DNA from: Chitinophagales bacterium
GTDB taxonomy: Bacteria; Bacteroidota; Bacteroidia; Chitinophagales; Saprospiraceae
Assembly (NCBI GenBank): GCA_017303475.1
Contig: JAFLBO010000015.1
Span: 62,001-126,000, forward strand
Direction of reading: 5' to 3'
Length of the DNA: 64,000 bases
Part shown: positions 24,439-31,966 of the stretch, one piece after another
Layout: every line of letters begins with the position of its first letter
Position numbering within the stretch: the first letter of the stretch is position 1
Made by a program: the position numbers and the translations under genes
The notes under the pieces: generated by a model
Told to the model about the DNA's origin: nothing
The model's database searches: none
What the model saw: the letters and a program-made list of their open reading frames with translations, nothing else

Positions 24439-25971
24439 ATGGTTCACCTTACGCCCAGTCTGGTACTTATTGTACTCTTTGTTTACTTCGCCTTACTGGT
24501 GGGAGTAGCTTGGTTTACCGGGCGTAATACCAGCAACGAAGGCTTTTTTCTGGCCAATCGGAAAGTGCCCTGGTATGTGGTGGCCTACGCCATGATTGGC
24601 ACCAGCATCAGTGGCGTTACTTTTATCAGCATTCCCGGAGCTGTTGGCGGAACAGGCATCAACATGGCCTTTTCCTACATGCAGGTGGTATTGGGCTATC
24701 TGGTTGGCTACCTGTTTATTGCCACGGTACTCATGCCTTTGTATTACCGACTCAACCTTACCAGTATTTACGGATATCTGGAACAACGGTTTGGGTGGTG
24801 GTCGTACAAAACCGGCGCCGGCTTCTTTTTACTCTCCCGAACCCTGGGCTCAGCAGCCCGTATGTTTCTGGCAGCCAGTGTTTTGCAGGTTTTTGTTTTT
24901 GGCCCCCTGAATGTACCTTTTGCCCTGACTGTCATCCTGATGCTGGCCCTTATTTATGGCTATACGTTTAAAGGCGGACTGAAAACCATCATCTGGACAG
25001 ACTCCATCATGACCACCTTTTTCCTGGCGGCGCTGGTGTTTACGGTTTGGACTATCGGCAAAGCCTTGAATTACAATGGCATGGACCTGTTTTCGCAGGT
25101 TATGGGCAGCAAATACGGGCAGGTATTCTTCTTCAAAAACTTCCTCTCAGATCCCAACCACTTCGTCAAACAGTTTGTAAGTGGCGCACTGGTAGCCATT
25201 GCCATGACCGGTTTAGATCAGGATCTGATGCAGAAAAACCTGGCTTGTAAAAATATTCGGGAGGCGCAGAAAAACATGTTTGTGTTCTGCATCTACCTGG
25301 TGGCGATCAATTTCCTGTTCCTGGTACTGGGCGCCTTACTGTACCTGTACGCCGGCTCTATTGGACTTGAAATTCCGGCGCGCACAGATCAGCTATATCC
25401 CAAAATCGCTTTCGGGCACCTGGATGCAGTGGCGGGGATTTTCTTCATACTGGGACTGATAGGCAGCACTTATGCCAGCAGCGATTCTGCCCTTACAGCG
25501 CTGACTACCAGTTTCTGCGTAGACTTCCTGAATTTTGAAAAAGAGAAACAGCAGGACAATCAGGTGTATGCCTATGAAGCAGATCGATTGGCTGCTCAGC
25601 AGGCCATGGAAGCCAAACAACGCCGCACCCGGACTCTGGTACACCTGGGCTTTTCGGCCTTGTTTGTGGTGATCATTTTGATTCTTAATGCCGTTAGTGA
25701 TTCGGCAGTGATATCGTTGATTTTCAAAATAGCCGGCTATACATATGGCCCCTTGCTCGGCCTCTTCATGTTTGGTTTATTCACCGAACTGAAAGTCAGA
25801 GACAAATACGTACTACCTGTTTGTTTGGCAGCTCCGGCGCTTACTTTCTGTTTCGAGTATGCCTGTAAGACCTGGGGAGGACTGGATGTTGGCTTTCTCA
25901 CCATTCTGATTAACGGCGGATTTGCTATTTCTGGCCTTTGGGCCATTTCCTACCGGGAATCGGCCAGTTAG
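24439..25971 (+). CDS. Sodium:solute symporter (SSS family)
   Basis: The 510-aa protein has 13 or so membrane helices. The SSS signature is visible in AMIGTSISGVTFISIPGAVGG and in TKGGL-like FKGGLKTIIWTDSIMT, with MTGLDQDLMQKNLACKNIREAQKN after helix 6 and GSTYASSDSALTALTTSFCVDF at the sodium-site helix. The substrate cannot be read from sequence; relatives carry sugars, amino acids or carboxylates. A cytoplasmic loop of about 40 charged residues lies near residues 370-400. Confidence 0.9.
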   Translation: MVHLTPSLVLIVLFVYFALLVGVAWFTGRNTSNEGFFLANRKVPWYVVAYAMIGTSISGVTFISIPGAVGGTGINMAFSYMQVVLGYLVGYLFIATVLMPLYYRLNLTSIYGYLEQRFGWWSYKTGAGFFLLSRTLGSAARMFLAASVLQVFVFGPLNVPFALTVILMLALIYGYTFKGGLKTIIWTDSIMTTFFLAALVFTVWTIGKALNYNGMDLFSQVMGSKYGQVFFFKNFLSDPNHFVKQFVSGALVAIAMTGLDQDLMQKNLACKNIREAQKNMFVFCIYLVAINFLFLVLGALLYLYAGSIGLEIPARTDQLYPKIAFGHLDAVAGIFFILGLIGSTYASSDSALTALTTSFCVDFLNFEKEKQQDNQVYAYEADRLAAQQAMEAKQRRTRTLVHLGFSALFVVIILILNAVSDSAVISLIFKIAGYTYGPLLGLFMFGLFTELKVRDKYVLPVCLAAPALTFCFEYACKTWGGLDVGFLTILINGGFAISGLWAISYRESAS

Positions 25972-26030
25972 GCGGGACAATCTGCTCAGTTCGTTCGTTC
26001 GGGAATTATTACACATTAAATTCCCAAACC

Positions 26031-27329
26031 ATGAGCCCTACTACTGTTCTCGCCCGAAAGGCCATTTTTCGCCTTTATTTCCCTTTGCTGGTGCTGTTTA
26101 CCTGTTTTGCCGGATTACACCTGCAGAAGTATCCCGACATGATTTTTTCCAGCGATCCGGAGGGATACTACATGTATATCGCCGCCCCGTTTTTCAGCGG
26201 AGGATTTGACCAATACAAGCCAGGAAGCCCGGTTTACACACCGTTTGAGGGCACCAACCAGTACTTTTCCAAGTACACCTATGGAACGGCCTTGCTGGAA
26301 GCGCCATTCGTATTTGCAGCACATTTTGTTTATGTGGTAAAGGAAGGACACCATAATACCCATGGTCGTTTGCGCGAGCATGGATTTGGTATACTTGCGG
26401 CTTATGTCTTTTACAGTTTATTCAGTTTGTGGCTATTGCGTCGTTTTTTGGAAAAACGGTTCGACCCTCTTTGGGTAATGGCCACCATATTTGGTCTGTT
26501 TTTGGGCACTAATTGGTTATTTTATACCGTAAAAGAACCAGGCAACTCCCATATAGCCTCGCTTTTCATCATCACCTGCTGGATGGTTTTTGTACCGGTT
26601 CTGTTTCGGGAGCCCAGTCGCAAAAATTTCGCCCTGGCTGGTTTGATTTTTGGCTTAACGAGCCTGATCAGGCCTACCAATGCGGTTGCAATAGTGTATC
26701 TGTTGTTTGCTGAAATGGCAGGCCCCAATGGTGGCAACTGGAAAGACCGCCGGGATTTTTTGCTGAAGCATTGGAAATCCCTGCCCATTGCCGCCGCTAT
26801 GGTGTTGCTGGTTTGGTTTCCACAATTGTGGTACTGGCATTCCATTACCGGCCACTGGTTGTACTATTCTTACGATGAAGAAGGGTTTATCTACTGGCAA
26901 TCCCCCAAAATCCTGCATGTGTTGTTTGATGTACAAAACGGGCTGTTTGTGTACGCACCTATACTTTTCATGCCTGCCATCGGGCTGGTATACGGAGTCT
27001 GGCACAAGCGAAGAGAGGCGCTGGGTATTAGCGCTGTATTGGCCATTTTGACCTACCTGTTTGCCAGTTGGCACACCTGGTCGTTTGGCGGGGCGTATGG
27101 TCACAGGTGTTATGTAGAGTGGCTGGGTTTTCTGGGTATTCCCTTTTGCTGGTTTTTGCAAGAGTTAACAGCGCCTTCTGTTCGGGCCCGTTGGGCAGTT
27201 TCCGGCTTGATAGCAGCACTGATTTACCTCAGCATTGGATTGAGCTATCTTTACCAATGGCCCTGGGAGCACCCGCAATGGACCTGGGGGCGGTTGCAAG
27301 AAACGATTTGTGGGTTGTTCCATTTTTAA
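26031..27329 (+). CDS. Polytopic membrane protein, possible GT-C type glycosyltransferase
   Basis: The protein has 432 aa from the ATG at 26031. About ten membrane helices are separated by a first large loop (MIFSSDPEGYYMYIAAPFFSG) with acidic residues soon after helix 1, as in GT-C/PMT-like mannosyltransferases. Further features are a PTNAVAIVYLLFAE helix and FGGAYGHRCYVEWLGFLG near the end, a pattern often seen in Bacteroidota membrane proteins of this size. No catalytic motif is certain, so the function is tentative. The stop codon is inside the first bases of a large inverted repeat. Confidence 0.6.
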   Translation: MSPTTVLARKAIFRLYFPLLVLFTCFAGLHLQKYPDMIFSSDPEGYYMYIAAPFFSGGFDQYKPGSPVYTPFEGTNQYFSKYTYGTALLEAPFVFAAHFVYVVKEGHHNTHGRLREHGFGILAAYVFYSLFSLWLLRRFLEKRFDPLWVMATIFGLFLGTNWLFYTVKEPGNSHIASLFIITCWMVFVPVLFREPSRKNFALAGLIFGLTSLIRPTNAVAIVYLLFAEMAGPNGGNWKDRRDFLLKHWKSLPIAAAMVLLVWFPQLWYWHSITGHWLYYSYDEEGFIYWQSPKILHVLFDVQNGLFVYAPILFMPAIGLVYGVWHKRREALGISAVLAILTYLFASWHTWSFGGAYGHRCYVEWLGFLGIPFCWFLQELTAPSVRARWAVSGLIAALIYLSIGLSYLYQWPWEHPQWTWGRLQETICGLFHF

Positions 27330-27437
27330 AAGTGATTTTTACTGCGGAGTTGCAGAGGCGCTTAAACTGAGAGTCTCATTTGGAGTGAGACTCTCAGTTT
27401 AAGTACCTCCGCAACTTCTAGATAAAAATCACTTTTA
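27328..27437. repeat. Long inverted repeat AAAAGTGATTTTTACTGCGGAG between convergent genes
   Basis: The arms AAAAGTGATTTTTA-TGCGGAGTTGC... and its near complement end at 27437. The inner 19-base arms (CTTAAACTGAGAGTCTCA and complement) are perfect around a 7-base loop, and the outer arms have a few mismatches. The outer words match the inverted repeats at 40827-40876 and 63790-63911. Probable bidirectional terminator. Confidence 0.9.
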
Positions 27438-27455
27438 CCTCCCTCCAGAAAAGGG

Positions 27456-28034
27456 CTAAACCCAGGTGGTTTTATCAGCTATGCTACCACGCTGGCCCGG
27501 AATTTCTGCAGGCATTTCATGTGCAGCCACATAGAAAAAGCCCAGGCAACGTTCGCCGGCTTCCAGTTGCAGGAATTCACCAGACTCCAGTGCAGATTTC
27601 GGGGTGCTCCAGTAGCTGCCCAGTCCGATGGCAGCGCAAGTAAGCCACATATTCTGCACGGCCATAGCTACGGAGGCTATTTCCTCGAATTCCGGCAAAT
27701 TCGCGGCTGGATCCGGGTGCAAAACGATAGCAATAACCGCACCGGCGCGCAATGGATTAGCGCCTGCACCTTTCATTTTTTCCTCAGAAAACTGGTCTGC
27801 AGGGGTGTTTTTGCGGTAATATTCGGAAAGGTAGTCTGATAATTTTTGGCGACTTTCAGCTGAATGAAACACCTTAAATCGCCATGGCTCGGTGCGTTTA
27901 TGGGTGGGCGCCCAATTGGCATTTTCCAGAAGTTGTTCCAGAACGGCCCGGTCTACAGGCTGACCAGGCAGGTAAAACTTGGGGAAAACTGCGCGGCGTT
28001 GTTTGATCAGGGTGGAGATCTCGGACAAAGTCAT
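27456..28034 (-). CDS. Nitroreductase-family oxidoreductase
   Basis: The protein has 192 aa. Flavin-binding features: an early IKQRRAVFPKFY, ANWAPTHKRTEPWRFKVF, and VQNMWLTCAAIGLGSYWSTP. These enzymes bind FMN and reduce quinones, nitro compounds or similar substrates with NAD(P)H; the closest subgroup by eye is the YdjA-like one. The ATG at 28034 is preceded in sense direction by a G-free array that touches the start codon. It converges on the membrane protein gene. Confidence 0.87.
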   Translation of the reverse strand: MTLSEISTLIKQRRAVFPKFYLPGQPVDRAVLEQLLENANWAPTHKRTEPWRFKVFHSAESRQKLSDYLSEYYRKNTPADQFSEEKMKGAGANPLRAGAVIAIVLHPDPAANLPEFEEIASVAMAVQNMWLTCAAIGLGSYWSTPKSALESGEFLQLEAGERCLGFFYVAAHEMPAEIPGQRGSIADKTTWV

Positions 28035-28199
28035 GTGTGAATGAGAGAGTGTGTGAATGAGAGAGTGTGTGAATGAGAGAGTGTGTGAATGAGTGAATGA
28101 GTGAGTGTGTGAATGAGAGAGTGTGTGAATGAGAGAGTGTGTGAATGAGTGAATGAGTGAATGAGTGAGTGTGTGAATGAGTGAGTGTGTGAATGAGTG
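28035..28199. repeat. 165-base GTGTGTGAATGAGAGA array, longest of its class
   Basis: Starts at the base next to the nitroreductase start codon and fills the whole gap to crcB. The words are GAATGAGAGAGTGTGT and GAATGAGTGAGTGTGT. In the sense of both flanking minus-strand genes it is G-poor (CACTCATTCACACAC). No spacers, so not CRISPR. Confidence 0.92.
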
Positions 28200-28209
28200 A
28201 TTACCTATA

Positions 28210-28569
28210 TTATCCTAATTTCATACCCAGGAGTAGTGCGAGCAGGCATAGCAGGAGATTGCCAACAATATTCAGCAGGGCCATGAGGGGTTGTGTGTTT
28301 TGCCACAGCTGGAACGTTTCGGCGGTAAAGGTTGAGAAGGTACTGAACCCTCCGCAGAAGCCTACAGCAAGCAGTAGTCTTCTGGATTCGGTAACGCCGG
28401 TACCTAGTTGTTGCTGCAGGATGAACCCCATTACCAGGCAAGCCAGGGCATTGGCAAGCAGCGTGGCCCAGGGGAATCTGGGCAACAGGGGTTGGATGCT
28501 CAAACTCAAGCCCCAACGGCACAAACTACCCAGGCCTCCGCCGAGAAAAACCAGTAGAAAAGACGGCAT
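28210..28569 (-). CDS. crcB: Fluoride channel CrcB/FluC
   Basis: The protein has 119 aa from the ATG at 28569 (MPSFLLVFLGGGLGSLCRWG). Four membrane helices and the family motifs GGxxGSLCRW, ATLLANALACLVMG and GFCGGFSTFSTFTAE are present; the Asn of TLLAN and the Phe/Ser/Thr track of FSTFSTF line the fluoride pore. It exports fluoride passively as a dimer. No fluoride riboswitch consensus is visible upstream. Confidence 0.95.
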   Translation of the reverse strand: MPSFLLVFLGGGLGSLCRWGLSLSIQPLLPRFPWATLLANALACLVMGFILQQQLGTGVTESRRLLLAVGFCGGFSTFSTFTAETFQLWQNTQPLMALLNIVGNLLLCLLALLLGMKLG

Positions 28570-28591
28570 GGTTTTGCAAATAGTTAGCAAA

Positions 28592-28620
28592 AAAAAACCC
28601 CGACTAATTACAGCCGGGGC
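28592..28620 (-). terminator. Minus-strand terminator upstream of crcB
   Basis: On the minus strand CCCCGGCT-GTAATT-AGTCGGGG forms an 8-bp stem (one G-T pair) followed by nine T. It stands before crcB although bL27 already has a terminator of its own at 28774-28801, leaving about 150 bases between the two. Confidence 0.65.
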
Positions 28621-28773
28621 AACAACTAAAAAATTAAGCTATGAAAACAAAAACTTCTTGAGTCGAAACAGTGAGCGCGTGGTCAATTACGCGCTTTGCC
28701 AATGGGCATATCCTATAAACGCCAAAAAGACGAACAAAGTTTATGCCGCAAAACAAGGCGCAAGATAAAAAAG

Positions 28774-28801
28774 AAAATGCCGCTTGTGCAAGCGGCATTT
28801 T
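28774..28801 (-). terminator. Terminator after the bL27 gene
   Basis: AAAATGCCGCTTG and CAAGCGGCATTTT are perfect 13-base arms with a two-base loop, 11 bases after the rpmA stop in the minus-strand sense; can also act on plus-strand transcripts. Confidence 0.88.
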
Positions 28802-28812
28802 TAACATTTTAT

Positions 28813-29505
28813 TTATTCCGATTTGTCCCTGCCGCCGATGAGCATTTCCTGATACTCTTTCAGCTCGTCCCACTTGCCGTCTGCGGCAAACTTTGCCTGT
28901 GCAGGCCAGGAACTTGGGTCATGAATTTGATAGCGAGGACCGGCTGCATCCAGGATCTCTTTCAAGCGATCCACTGGAGCTTCAGCCAGTTCAGCCCAGG
29001 TATTGATACCGCCTTCTTTCAGAAGAGTTTCAATTTTCGGACCAACGCCTTCGATGATTTTCAGATCGTCGAGTTTTGGCGCTTTTTCTTTCTTAGGCGC
29101 TGCCTTTTTTTCTTCAGCAGCTTCAGCTACCTCTGCTACTTCAGCTACCGGAGCTGCTTCTTTCTTTGGCTTTGGAGCCGGAGTAGCAGTGGTTTCTGTT
29201 TTAGGATTGGTTGGCTTCAGTACTGGCTTCACCGGAGTTTCAGGAACTTCGGAGAAAGGAATTACGCTTACGAAGCGACGATCCTTGTAGCCGCGTTTGA
29301 ACACAACAACGCCATCAATACCGGCGTGCAGTGTGTGGTCGCGACCCATGTACACATTATCGCCGGCGTGGAATTTGGTACCACGCTGACGAATGATAAT
29401 ATTACCGGCAACCGCTTGCTGGCCGCCGAAGAGTTTTACACCGAGACGTTTACTTTTACTGTCGCGGCCGTTATCCGAACTACCTACACCTTTCTTGTGT
29501 GCCAT
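28813..29505 (-). CDS. rpmA: Ribosomal protein bL27 with fused helix-hairpin-helix domain
   Basis: The protein has 230 aa, while bL27 is normally about 85. Residues 1-85 are a full bL27 (start MAHKKGVGSSDNGRDSKSKR, then HAGDNVYMGRDHTLHAGIDG). Residues 90-144 are a Pro/Ala/Glu/Lys linker. Residues 145-230 form a helix-hairpin-helix domain (DDLKIIEGVGPKIETLLKEG, IHDPSSWPAQAKFAADGKWD). bL27 sits near the peptidyl-transferase centre of the 50S subunit; the tail may bind rRNA or DNA (inference). Sense-strand repeat words lie just before the ATG. The gene is in an operon with bL21. Confidence 0.95.
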   Translation of the reverse strand: MAHKKGVGSSDNGRDSKSKRLGVKLFGGQQAVAGNIIIRQRGTKFHAGDNVYMGRDHTLHAGIDGVVVFKRGYKDRRFVSVIPFSEVPETPVKPVLKPTNPKTETTATPAPKPKKEAAPVAEVAEVAEAAEEKKAAPKKEKAPKLDDLKIIEGVGPKIETLLKEGGINTWAELAEAPVDRLKEILDAAGPRYQIHDPSSWPAQAKFAADGKWDELKEYQEMLIGGRDKSE

Positions 29506-29512
29506 TGTTCAA

Positions 29513-29534
29513 AAGTGTGAATGTGTGAGTGAAA
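29513..29534. repeat. Short GTGTGAATGTGTGAGTG array before the bL27 gene
   Basis: Word-type related to the 28035-28199 array; in the rpmA sense it is G-poor and sits 7 bases before the ATG. Confidence 0.6.
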
Positions 29535-29580
29535 GTGGTTGATACACACCCGGATGTTAAACATTCCGGACTGCCAGGAC

Positions 29581-29892
29581 TTACGCCTTAATGGAGTCAA
29601 TCTTGATCTTGGTGAAGGACTGACGGTGGCCGTTTTTCTTCCGATAGCCTTTACGGCGTTTCTTGTGGAATACGATCACTTTGTCGCCTTTCACGTGAGT
29701 AAGAACGCTGGCGCTAATTTTAGCACCTTTGATGTTGGGCGCACCGATGGTTACTTTACCGTCGTTATCAATCAGATGAACGGTATCGAAACTTACAGCG
29801 TCGCCTTCGTTGGCTGCCAGCCGGTGGACGAAGATCTGCTGACCTTCCTCAACTTTGAATTGTTGACCGGCGATGGAAACAATTGCGAACAT
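29581..29892 (-). CDS. rplU: Ribosomal protein bL21
   Basis: The 103-aa protein has the normal length and family start (MFAIVSIAGQQFKVEEGQQI) and the basic motif VFHKKRRKGYRKKNGHRQSF that contacts 23S rRNA. It precedes rpmA as in most bacteria, with a 75-base gap. The promoter lies at 29947-29977. Confidence 0.97.
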   Translation of the reverse strand: MFAIVSIAGQQFKVEEGQQIFVHRLAANEGDAVSFDTVHLIDNDGKVTIGAPNIKGAKISASVLTHVKGDKVIVFHKKRRKGYRKKNGHRQSFTKIKIDSIKA

Positions 29893-29946
29893 TGTTGTAA
29901 ATCAAAATTTTAGATGAAAAAGAACTCCTTTCTTTAAAAAGGCGGG

Positions 29947-29977
29947 CAAAGGTACTGCCATTAGCCCAAAAAACCAA
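29947..29977 (-). promoter_or_regulatory. rplU-rpmA promoter (TTG-N20-TACCTTTG)
   Basis: On the minus strand TTG (29977-29975), 20 bases, then TACCTTTG (29954-29947), giving a leader of about 50 bases to the rplU ATG. Confidence 0.6.
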
Positions 29978-30005
29978 GTACAAAGTCAAAGTTTCTGTCA
30001 ATTTG

Positions 30006-31037
30006 TCAATGTTCCTGAATAAATTTTACAAAGGCCTGGTAGTATGCATCCTGCTCCTCAAAATTGTGCGCACTGTGTTCAAACATCAGGTATTGTTTAT
30101 CCTGGGATGACACTCGGGCAAAAAAATCATCGGCCAGGCCACTCGGGCACAAAAAATCATACCTCGCTGTACACACCAACACAGGTGTCGTCACGTTTTG
30201 AAGCTCCTCCCGAAACCCGGCATCGTGCAGCACCCGGTTGAATTTCCGGCGCAATGAATTGGTTCTGCCCAGGTAGTAACCGGTTAGTGGAATATGTTCC
30301 GAAAGCAAATTTTCCCAAATTGGGTTTTCAGAAAGTGCGGTCACATCCAGCACAATGGTTTGCGCTCTTCTGGCTAACAAATTGATTTTCAATGATTCAT
30401 CAAAGGAAAAAGGCGGCGCAACCGACTCGCAGTAATCCACAATATCCAACCACTTTCCTGTATTAACTCCGTTGGTAATATACTCCCGCCCGATGCGCAG
30501 CATCATGGCGTGGCTCAAACTGTCGTTCAAAGGATAATGATGCGTAGCATTGGCAAAAATCCAACCCTTGATGGCAGGATCCGGCCGGTTGGGTGCTGTC
30601 ATATACTGACAGCCAACCATCCCGCCAAAACTTTTGGAAAGCAGGAACAACCTGACATCCTCGCCATAGCGACTTTTCAGCACAGAAATAACGTCTTCCA
30701 AATCCAAAGCATATTGTTCAAGATCTGAATAATCCACATTGTTATTTCCCTGGGAGCCGCCGGCATTGCGCTGATCAAAATACACCACTGCGGTTTGAGG
30801 ATGTACAATTTCCTCCATTTTGCTGGTCATGTACTTGAAACTGGAGGCTCCCGGTCCACCGTGAATAATGATCAGAAAAGTTTTACTGAGGGTGTTCCCG
30901 CGCACCTGAACGCGCATGGAGGCGCCGTCATGTTCAACATAAAAAACATCATCGGCATTAGAAGACAGGGTAATTTCTTCCCACCAGCAGCCCCCTAAAA
31001 CCATGAATAGACTCCAGACAAGCAGCCATTTTTTCAT
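30006..31037 (-). CDS. Alpha/beta-hydrolase lipoprotein
   Basis: The 343-aa protein has a lipobox MVLGGC with Cys17. HGGPGASS and FDQRNAGGSQG are the oxyanion and acid-side motifs of proline iminopeptidase-like hydrolases. The nucleophile elbow reads LLSKSFGG, so the usual first Gly is Ser; TARYDFLCP and EHSAHNFEE supply the acid and histidine regions. It probably acts in the periplasm or at the outer membrane on an unknown ester or peptide. Its ATG overlaps the upstream gene's TGA (ATGA), which implies coupled translation. Confidence 0.8.
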   Translation of the reverse strand: MKKWLLVWSLFMVLGGCWWEEITLSSNADDVFYVEHDGASMRVQVRGNTLSKTFLIIIHGGPGASSFKYMTSKMEEIVHPQTAVVYFDQRNAGGSQGNNNVDYSDLEQYALDLEDVISVLKSRYGEDVRLFLLSKSFGGMVGCQYMTAPNRPDPAIKGWIFANATHHYPLNDSLSHAMMLRIGREYITNGVNTGKWLDIVDYCESVAPPFSFDESLKINLLARRAQTIVLDVTALSENPIWENLLSEHIPLTGYYLGRTNSLRRKFNRVLHDAGFREELQNVTTPVLVCTARYDFLCPSGLADDFFARVSSQDKQYLMFEHSAHNFEEQDAYYQAFVKFIQEH

Positions 31038-31708
31038 TTTATTTTGCCTTTTGAACGTGACACTACTTTAGGTTCCGTAATGAGAAAATGTTCAGGCGTA
31101 AAGATTAACCCAAGCTCCAGACTGGGGCGTAAATAAACGATATTGTTACTCGGCGCCATTAAAAGGGCCGAAAACCTGGCATAGGCAGATAGCCTTGTAG
31201 TAAGCGCTTTCCCTATGCCACTTCCAAGCGATAGCATGGCATAGTGATAACCCGGGTAGCGCACCCGCGTTACTACCCGGGTTTGATGGTTTACCCGGTA
31301 GGTCTCACCGCCAAGCAGGGTGCGGCTATAACCCAAGGCTGGTGTAAACTCCCAAAAAAAACGGTTTGGTTTCACCTTCCGGAATCCGTAACCAAACAAA
31401 ATATACAGATTATTATGATAATCCGGATGATGATAAAATGCCAGCTCAGCGCTCAAAAAACGGTCTTTAACACTGGTTTTAGGCGATTTCAGACCTCGGA
31501 AACGGGTAAACGCAATGCGTTTCACCGGAAATTCCAGTCCACCCCGAAACCCCGGATAGATCAGACTGCCATTGAACCCGGCCCGAATGCTGGATGAGGT
31601 TTTATTTCTGGGATCCGGCCATTGCTGCGCAGCCAACTGCCAGGAAAGACCAAGGAAAATTACCCCCAAAAGCAATCCTGAAGGAAATCTCTTGAAGAGT
31701 TTAATCAT
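31034..31708 (-). CDS. Secreted beta-barrel-like protein, unknown
   Basis: The protein has 224 aa from the ATG at 31708 with a signal peptide (FPSGLLLGVIFLGLSWQLAAQ). The mature part has repeated beta strands with aromatic residues (YHNNLYILFGYGFRKVKPNRFFWEFTPALGYS), typical of outer-membrane barrels of Bacteroidota. No family recognised. It lies in one transcription unit with the hydrolase at 30006-31037, overlapping it by four bases. Confidence 0.65.
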   Translation of the reverse strand: MIKLFKRFPSGLLLGVIFLGLSWQLAAQQWPDPRNKTSSSIRAGFNGSLIYPGFRGGLEFPVKRIAFTRFRGLKSPKTSVKDRFLSAELAFYHHPDYHNNLYILFGYGFRKVKPNRFFWEFTPALGYSRTLLGGETYRVNHQTRVVTRVRYPGYHYAMLSLGSGIGKALTTRLSAYARFSALLMAPSNNIVYLRPSLELGLIFTPEHFLITEPKVVSRSKGKIK

Positions 31709-31880
31709 GTGCGTACGTTTTGAGTACTTGAGGCTCAAACATAATTAAAATTAACTTTTTTGTAACCCATTCTTTTATAGCAAATTTAATCAGTACTACT
31801 TCTAAAGCTGCTATTCCAAATCACACAAAATCCTGACGTAAATCATGTTCGTTCAATAAACGCACCTAAATCCTGGTGGC

Positions 31881-31949
31881 TAGTTTTGCAGTTTCCTGCC
31901 AATACCTACTTAGTGTACAAAAAACACAACCACAATTTCAATACATTTG
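31881..31949 (+). promoter_or_regulatory. Two candidate -7 boxes before the GH97 gene
   Basis: TAGTTTTG at 31881-31888 and TACATTTG at 31942-31949; the latter is 17 bases from the ATG. The 228-base gap from 31739 is AT-rich and otherwise empty. Confidence 0.45.
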
Positions 31950-31966
31950 CCGTCAAACTAATATAC

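Noticed and set aside
28570..28770. Fluoride riboswitch before crcB
   Set aside because: No match to the conserved core of the crcB motif was found; only two terminators and a small hairpin.
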